A DNA stretch of 10,178 bases from an uncultured Alistipes sp. (GTDB lineage: Bacteria; Bacteroidota; Bacteroidia; Bacteroidales; Rikenellaceae): NCBI GenBank assembly GCA_900766655.1, contig CAAFWE010000130.1, positions 1 through 10,178 of the forward strand, given 5' to 3'. A model generated the notes under the pieces. The model made no database searches. It saw only the letters and a program-made list of their open reading frames with translations, and had not been told where the DNA came from. Position numbers and translations under genes: made by a program. Positions 5,506 through 10,178 of the stretch are shown here, piece after piece (position 1 is the first letter of the stretch; the number at the start of each line of letters is the position of its first letter).

Positions 5506-6633
5506 ATGAAACTATTTGATGTATATTCACTTTATGATATCGAGCCGGTAAGTGGCAAGGGCAACTATGTCTATACGGCCGATGGCACGGAGTATCTCGA
5601 CCTCTATGGCGGACACGCTGTGATATCGGTAGGACACGCTCATCCGCACTATGTCGAGGCGGTGTCACATCAGGTGGCAAAGCTCGGCTTCTACTCCAAC
5701 TCGGTGGAGAACTCGCTGCAGACTGAGCTTGCCGAGAAGTTGGGCAAGGCAAGTGGCTACGACGACTACTCGCTCTTCCTCTGCAACTCGGGTGCCGAGG
5801 CTAACGAGAATGCCATCAAGCTGGCATCGTTCCACTCGGGCAAGGCGAAGGTGTTGGCCTTCGGCAAGGCCTTCCACGGACGCACCTCGGGTGCTGTGGC
5901 TGCTACCGACAATCCGAAGATTGTCTCGCCATTCAATCGCACCGAGAATGTGGAGTTTGTGCCGCTGGGCGACATCGAGGCTGTGGAGGCGAAGCTCGCT
6001 ACCGACGAGTTCTGCGCTGTGCTTATCGAGGGTATCCAGGGCGTGGCTGGTATCCACTGCCCATCGGATGAGTTCTTGCGTCAGTTGCGCGAGGTAACCA
6101 CTAAGTATGGTGTCTCGCTCATCCTCGACGAGATTCAGTCGGGATATGGTCGTACGGGCGACTTCTATGCCCATCAGCACGCTGGCATTCGTGCCGACAT
6201 CATCACCTCGGCAAAGGGTATTGCCAATGGCTTCCCTATGGGTGCGGTGTTGATTGCGCCACACTTCGAGGCTAAGAAGGGTATGCTCGGCACAACCTTC
6301 GGTGGCAACCACTTGGCTTGCGCTGCTGCCATTGCGGTGCTCGACATCTTCGAGGCGGAGCATCTGGTGGAGAATGCACGCGAGGTGGGCGACTACCTCC
6401 TTGCGGAGTTACGCAAGATGCCTCAGCTGAAGGAGGTACGTGGTCGTGGCTTGATGATTGGCATCGAGATCGAGGGCTCGGCATCGGATATGCGTCTGCG
6501 ACTGCTCAAGGAGCACCACATATTTACGGGTGGTGCGGGAGTCTCGACAGTGCGACTCTTGCCTGCACTCACCATCACGCGTCGCGAGGCCGACAAGTTC
6601 CTCGAGGCTTTCAAACTTTTGCTTAACGAATAA
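5506..6633 (+). CDS. argD: N-acylornithine aminotransferase
   Basis: A 375-aa class III PLP aminotransferase that converts N-acyl-glutamate semialdehyde plus glutamate to N-acylornithine and 2-oxoglutarate. Visible motifs are SGAEANE (95-101), which binds the PLP phosphate, LDEIQSGYGRTG with Asp208 facing the pyridine nitrogen, the Schiff-base Lys237 in SAKGIANGFP, and GTTFGGN at 262-268. The ATG at 5506 is chosen because MKLFDVYSLYD matches the family N-terminus. The upstream in-frame ATG at 5467 would add 13 residues of repeat-derived sequence. Length fits the Bacteroides enzymes of about 374 aa. It is followed 18 nt later by argF'. The N-acyl group is probably succinyl, by context. Confidence 0.95.
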   Translation: MKLFDVYSLYDIEPVSGKGNYVYTADGTEYLDLYGGHAVISVGHAHPHYVEAVSHQVAKLGFYSNSVENSLQTELAEKLGKASGYDDYSLFLCNSGAEANENAIKLASFHSGKAKVLAFGKAFHGRTSGAVAATDNPKIVSPFNRTENVEFVPLGDIEAVEAKLATDEFCAVLIEGIQGVAGIHCPSDEFLRQLREVTTKYGVSLILDEIQSGYGRTGDFYAHQHAGIRADIITSAKGIANGFPMGAVLIAPHFEAKKGMLGTTFGGNHLACAAAIAVLDIFEAEHLVENAREVGDYLLAELRKMPQLKEVRGRGLMIGIEIEGSASDMRLRLLKEHHIFTGGAGVSTVRLLPALTITRREADKFLEAFKLLLNE

Positions 6634-6651
6634 CAAATAACCTTGCATACG

Positions 6652-7608
6652 ATGAAAAAATTTACCTGCGTAGAGGATATAGGCTACCTGAAGGAGGCGT
6701 TGCGCGAAGCACTCGAGGTGAAGCGTGACCGCTTCGCCTACAAGCACTTGGGCGAGAACAAGACGCTGTTGATGATATTCTTCAACTCGTCGCTCCGCAC
6801 CCGTCTTTCGACTCAGAAGGCGGCAATGAATCTCGGTATGAATGTGATGGTGTTGGATGTCAACCAGGGGGCGTGGAAGCTCGAGACCGAGCGAGGCGTG
6901 GTGATGGATGGCGACAAGGCCGAGCATCTCTTGGAGGCTATTCCGGTGATGGGCTCCTACTGCGACATCATCGGTGTGCGCTCATTCGCAGGGCTGAAGG
7001 ACCGCAACGAGGACTACGAGGAGCGTGTCATCGAGCAGTTTATCAAGTACTCGGGTCGCCCTGTGTTCAGTATGGAGGCGGCAACACGCCACCCACTGCA
7101 GAGCTTTGCCGATATGATAACCATCGAGGAGCACAAGCGCACCACCCGACCAAAGGTGGTCTTGACTTGGGCACCCCACCCTAAGGCGTTGCCTCAGGCT
7201 GTGGCAAACTCCTTTGCCGAGTGGGTACTCAAGAGCGACTACGAGCTTGTCATCACCCACCCCGAGGGCTACGAGCTCGACGAGAAGTTCACTCGTGGTG
7301 CTACCATCGAGTACGACCAGCGCAAGGCTTTCGAGGGCGCAGACTTCATCTATGCGAAGAACTGGTCGGCCTACAAGGGCAAGAACTATGGCAAGGTGCT
7401 CTCCACCGACACCGACTGGACTGTCGATGCCGAGAAGATGGCTCTTACGAATAACGCCTTCTTTATGCACTGCTTGCCTGTGCGTCGCAATATGATTGTG
7501 ACCGACGAGGTTATCGAGGCTGAGACCAGCCTTGTAATCCCCGAGGCTGCCAACCGCGAGATTTCGGCACAGGTGGTGCTGAAGCGAATGCTCGAAGACC
7601 TGCAATAA
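6652..7608 (+). CDS. argF': N-succinylornithine carbamoyltransferase (SOTCase type)
   Basis: A 318-aa enzyme, the same length as the B. fragilis SOTCase and highly similar to it as I recall that sequence. It transfers a carbamoyl group to the acylated ornithine, giving N-acylcitrulline. The carbamoyl-phosphate site is SSLRTR (46-51), with HPLQ at 147-150 and HCLPVRR at 273-279. The ATG at 6652 gives the standard MKKFTC start; a TTG nine bases upstream is not needed. Residue 90, in DGDKAEHL, is the known switch between acetyl (Glu) and succinyl (Pro) specificity. Here it is Ala. An engineered Ala at the equivalent position of the Xanthomonas AOTCase gave succinyl specificity, so the SOTCase call is favoured. 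This enzyme type makes the pathway carbamoylate before deacylating. Confidence 0.93.
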   Translation: MKKFTCVEDIGYLKEALREALEVKRDRFAYKHLGENKTLLMIFFNSSLRTRLSTQKAAMNLGMNVMVLDVNQGAWKLETERGVVMDGDKAEHLLEAIPVMGSYCDIIGVRSFAGLKDRNEDYEERVIEQFIKYSGRPVFSMEAATRHPLQSFADMITIEEHKRTTRPKVVLTWAPHPKALPQAVANSFAEWVLKSDYELVITHPEGYELDEKFTRGATIEYDQRKAFEGADFIYAKNWSAYKGKNYGKVLSTDTDWTVDAEKMALTNNAFFMHCLPVRRNMIVTDEVIEAETSLVIPEAANREISAQVVLKRMLEDLQ

Positions 7609-7610
7609 AG

Positions 7611-7645
7611 CGGAAAACGGAAAACGGAAAGCGGAAAACGGAAAA
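7611..7645. repeat. Heptanucleotide tandem repeat after argF'
   Basis: Five tandem copies of CGGAAA(A/G) start two bases after the argF' stop codon, with one G variant in the third copy. A heptamer array like this could vary in number between strains by slippage. It lies in the 265-nt gap before argB, outside any gene. Confidence 0.85.
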
Positions 7646-7679
7646 CTAAAGGACGACGACAGAAGACAGACAGCAGACG

Positions 7680-7860
7680 GAGGATTTTGAGAAGGAGTAT
7701 AACGCAGAAATCACCTTGTTAGATGATTTCCACACACCAAGAAATTGTATAACAAGAGGGATTTCAAGGCTTGCGACATTCGAAAAACCGCAGCATACTA
7801 AGCGTATGTGAGGATTTTGAGAAGGAGTATAACGCAGAAATCACCTTGTTAGACGATTTC
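7680..7860. repeat. 51-bp near-identical direct repeat pair with inverted segments
   Basis: Copies at 7680-7730 and 7810-7860 are identical except one base (T7724 against C7854), offset by 130 bp. Inside each copy GAAATC and GATTTC form a short hairpin. In the first copy, 7707-7721 (GAAATC..CTTGTTA) also pairs with 7750-7765 (TAACAAG..GATTTC) across a 28-nt loop. CATAC-TAAGC-GTATG (7793-7807 region) is a further small hairpin. The arrangement suggests a truncated tandem copy of a roughly 130-bp intergenic repeat element. No TAnnTTTG promoter was seen in this gap, so argB probably depends on upstream transcription. Confidence 0.85.
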
Positions 7861-7873
7861 TATAATTAAGTAT

Positions 7874-8650
7874 ATGATTACTGTAGTAAAAATAGGTGGC
7901 AATGTGATTGACAACGAGGCTGCACTGGAGAGCTTCGTTGTTGACTTTGCGCAGTTGCCATCACCTAAGATACTTATTCACGGAGGTGGTAAGTTGGCCA
8001 CACGCTTGGCTGAGAAGTTGGAGATTCCGACCACTATGGTTGAGGGTCGTAGAGTGACAGATGCTGCCACATTGGAGGTGGTGACTATGGTCTACGCTGG
8101 ACTTGTCAACAAGCGTATAGTAGCCAAGTTGCAACGCGAGGGTTGCAATGCACTCGGATTCTCGGGTGCGGATGGCAATATGATACCTGCCACAAAGCGA
8201 AATCCCGAGCCTCTCGACTATGGCTTCGTAGGTGACATAGAGGCAGAGAATATAAATAGTAGTTTACTATCTTCTCTGCTCGAGAGTGGTGTTACGCCCG
8301 TATTTTGCGCCATCACACACGATGGCAAGGGCTCACTCCTAAACTCTAATGCCGATAGTGTGGCATCGGCTGTTGCGGTGGCAGCAGCTACGATTGCATC
8401 TACCGACCTTGTATTCTGCTTCGAGAAGCAGGGTGTGCTGCGCGATGTGGATGACGACGACTCGGTCATCCCGCTCATCACACGCGCCGACTACCCCACC
8501 TTGCGCAGTGAGGGCATTATCAGCAAGGGTATGATACCCAAGATTGATAACGCCTTTCGTGCCATAGACGAGGGTGTTGCGAGTGTCACAATCAAACACT
8601 CGGAACAACTCACCACAGCCGAGGCTGGCACTAAGATAGTTAGTGAGTAA
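7874..8650 (+). CDS. argB: N-acylglutamate kinase
   Basis: A 258-aa amino acid kinase that phosphorylates the gamma-carboxyl of N-acylglutamate with ATP. The N-terminal VVKIGGN has Lys6. HGGGK (36-40) shapes the phosphate site. GRRVTD with Arg60 binds the substrate carboxylates. NADSVAS (159-165) and the late SKGMIPKI (218-225) with Lys219 belong to the catalytic and nucleotide site. Length fits the short enterobacterial-type NAGK, without the N-terminal helix linked to arginine-inhibited hexamers, so arginine feedback through that helix is not expected. Base composition is a little more AT-rich in places (for example ATA and AGT codons) than in argG-argD. The substrate is probably N-succinylglutamate, by context. 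The next gene starts 23 nt after its stop. Confidence 0.95.
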   Translation: MITVVKIGGNVIDNEAALESFVVDFAQLPSPKILIHGGGKLATRLAEKLEIPTTMVEGRRVTDAATLEVVTMVYAGLVNKRIVAKLQREGCNALGFSGADGNMIPATKRNPEPLDYGFVGDIEAENINSSLLSSLLESGVTPVFCAITHDGKGSLLNSNADSVASAVAVAAATIASTDLVFCFEKQGVLRDVDDDDSVIPLITRADYPTLRSEGIISKGMIPKIDNAFRAIDEGVASVTIKHSEQLTTAEAGTKIVSE

Positions 8651-8673
8651 TAATTGTAGCGTCTTTGCTTACT

Positions 8674-9741
8674 ATGAACAACGCAATCGAAATACTCAAG
8701 CGACTCATAGCCACCCCATCGCTTTCGGGCAATGAGGAGGCTACAGCCGATATCCTCGCAGCCGAGTTGGCGGAGCGAGGTGTCGAGGTGCGTCGTCACC
8801 ACAACAATGTGTGGGCATTGAGCCGAGGTTTCGATGCGGCAAAGCCCACTCTGATGCTCAACTCGCATCAAGATACGGTGAAGCCTTCGGCAGCATACAC
8901 ACGCAACCCCTTCGAGCCAACCATCGAGGAGGGGCGACTCTACGGACTCGGTAGCAACGATGCAGGAGCGTCGCTGGTGGCCCTTTTGACCACCTTCTGC
9001 GCCAACTACGACACCTCTGCTGCGCCCTACAACCTACTGCTGGCACTCACTGCCGAGGAGGAGAATATGGGCGAGAGGGGTATGCGCTCGTTCCTTCCGC
9101 ACCTTGCCGACGAGGGCATCAAGGTCGATATGGTCTTGGTCGGAGAGCCTACATCGATGGAGGCAGCCACAGCCGAGCGAGGACTTGTGGTGCTCGACTG
9201 CGTAGCCTACGGAAAGAGTGGTCACGCAGCACGCAACGAGGGCGAGAATGCCATCTACAAGGCTATGTGCGACATCGAGCGACTCCGCAACTACCACTTC
9301 GAGCAGTGCTCCGAGCAACTAGGCGAGATAAAGATTTCGGTGACGCAAATCGCTGCTGGCACACAGCACAACATCATCCCTGACGAGTGTCGCTATGTGG
9401 TGGATGTACGCACCACCGATGCCTACACGAATGAGGAGGTGGTAGCCTTGCTACAGGGTGCTATCGAGGGCGAAGCGAAGCCTCGTTCGACGAGGGTGCG
9501 AGCCTCGGCCATTGCGCTCGACCATCCGCTGGTGAGGGCAGCAAGGGCTATAGGTCGCAAGTGTTTCGTCTCGCCAACAACCTCCGACCGCGCCATTATG
9601 CAGGGTATGGCGGCACTGAAGATGGGCGTAGGAGAGTCGTCACGCTCGCACACTGCCGACGAATATGTGCTTGTAAGCGAGCTTGAGCAGGGCATCGCCA
9701 TCTATCAGCAACTACTTGACGAATTAAAACAGACGATATAG
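8674..9741 (+). CDS. argE: M20 deacylase, N-acylcitrulline/N-acylornithine type
   Basis: A 355-aa M20-family metallohydrolase. The dinuclear zinc site is complete: His65 and Asp67 in NSHQDTV, bridging Asp96 in GLGSNDAGAS, catalytic Glu128 with metal ligand Glu129 in TAEEENMG, Glu158 in VGEPTS, and His326 near the C-terminus in SRSHTADEY. The dimerisation lid domain is roughly 170-280. The ATG at 8674 is preferred over a TTG nine bases upstream. Because ArgF' acts on acylornithine, this enzyme should remove the acyl group from N-acylcitrulline (probably succinyl) to release citrulline for ArgG. DapE is a relative, but the arginine cluster position favours ArgE. One base separates it from argH. 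Confidence 0.92.
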   Translation: MNNAIEILKRLIATPSLSGNEEATADILAAELAERGVEVRRHHNNVWALSRGFDAAKPTLMLNSHQDTVKPSAAYTRNPFEPTIEEGRLYGLGSNDAGASLVALLTTFCANYDTSAAPYNLLLALTAEEENMGERGMRSFLPHLADEGIKVDMVLVGEPTSMEAATAERGLVVLDCVAYGKSGHAARNEGENAIYKAMCDIERLRNYHFEQCSEQLGEIKISVTQIAAGTQHNIIPDECRYVVDVRTTDAYTNEEVVALLQGAIEGEAKPRSTRVRASAIALDHPLVRAARAIGRKCFVSPTTSDRAIMQGMAALKMGVGESSRSHTADEYVLVSELEQGIAIYQQLLDELKQTI

Positions 9742-9742
9742 A

Positions 9743-10178
9743 ATGAAACTTTGGAATAAAGGATTTGAGCCGGACAAGGCTATCGAGGAGTACACCGTAG
9801 GTAACGATCGTGTGCTCGACTTGCGCTTGGCGCAGTACGACATCGAGGGGTCGATGGCACACATCAAGATGCTCGAGAGGATAGGTCTACTCGAGAAGAG
9901 CGAGCTGGAGCAGCTGCTTGCCGCCCTTGCCGAGTTGCTGGAGGAGGCCAAGCAGGGCCACTTCGTCATCGAGGAGGGTGTCGAGGATGTCCACTCGCAG
10001 GTGGAGCTGATGCTCACTCGTCGACTCGGTGATGTGGGCAAGAAGATTCACTCGGGACGCTCACGCAACGACCAGGTATTGGTCGATTTGAAGCTCTTTA
10101 TGCGTGATGAGTTGCGCACTCTCTCAGAGCATATCGTAATGCTCTTTAACCGTCTGCAGAGCCTGAGCGAGCAACATA
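9743..10178 (+). CDS. argH: Argininosuccinate lyase, N-terminal part cut by window end
   Basis: The first 145 codons of argininosuccinate lyase, open at the window edge. The enzyme splits argininosuccinate into arginine and fumarate in the last pathway step. The N-terminus MKLWNKGFEPD and the motif VEDVHSQVE, followed by HSGRSRNDQV, are characteristic of ArgH; the latter holds substrate-binding Ser, Arg and Asn residues. The catalytic SS loop lies beyond the window. The ATG at 9743 begins one base after the argE stop, indicating tight coupling. Confidence 0.95.
   Translation, partial: MKLWNKGFEPDKAIEEYTVGNDRVLDLRLAQYDIEGSMAHIKMLERIGLLEKSELEQLLAALAELLEEAKQGHFVIEEGVEDVHSQVELMLTRRLGDVGKKIHSGRSRNDQVLVDLKLFMRDELRTLSEHIVMLFNRLQSLSEQH

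Overview
The window looks like a chromosomal segment from a member of the Bacteroidales (Bacteroidota). Three observations support this. Promoter-like sites follow the Bacteroidota pattern TTTG-N19-TAnnTTTG, best seen in front of the tRNA gene. Strong Shine-Dalgarno sequences are absent. The arginine genes include the Bacteroides-type N-succinylornithine carbamoyltransferase. The arginine genes strongly favour GAG, AAG and TCG codons. The exact genus cannot be read from this window.

Left end (1-1154): the 5' part of a tRNA-Lys(CTT) gene on the minus strand, cut by the window edge, with its own promoter. Next comes a minus-strand gene for a small protein made almost entirely of two TIR domains. 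A 151-bp divergent promoter region follows, carrying overlapping inverted repeats that look like an operator. On the plus strand (1155-2135) is a gene joining an EVE/PUA-like N-terminal domain to a SpoT/MESH1-type HD hydrolase domain, closed by an intrinsic terminator. The divergent TIR / EVE-HD pair is the accessory part of the window and a speculative stress or immunity module.

Right part (2200-10178): a near-complete arginine biosynthesis cluster on the plus strand, in the order GNAT acyltransferase (argA-like), argG, argC, argD, argF', argB, argE and argH (cut by the window end). The leader upstream carries ARG-box-like sequences and two candidate promoters. The genes cover every step from glutamate to arginine except carbamoyl phosphate supply: acylation of glutamate (GNAT), phosphorylation (ArgB), reduction (ArgC), transamination (ArgD), carbamoylation of the still-acylated ornithine (ArgF'), deacylation of acylcitrulline (ArgE), then ArgG and ArgH. 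ArgF' makes the route carbamoylate before deacylating, probably with succinylated intermediates. Its specificity position 90 is Ala, neither the Pro of B. fragilis SOTCase nor the Glu of Xanthomonas AOTCase.

Most arginine genes are packed with gaps of about 20 nt or less, or overlap. Two gaps break this pattern: 339 nt before argD and 265 nt before argB. Both are filled with purine-rich micro-repeats, hairpins and longer direct or tandem repeats, and look like intergenic repeat insertions or structured mRNA spacers.
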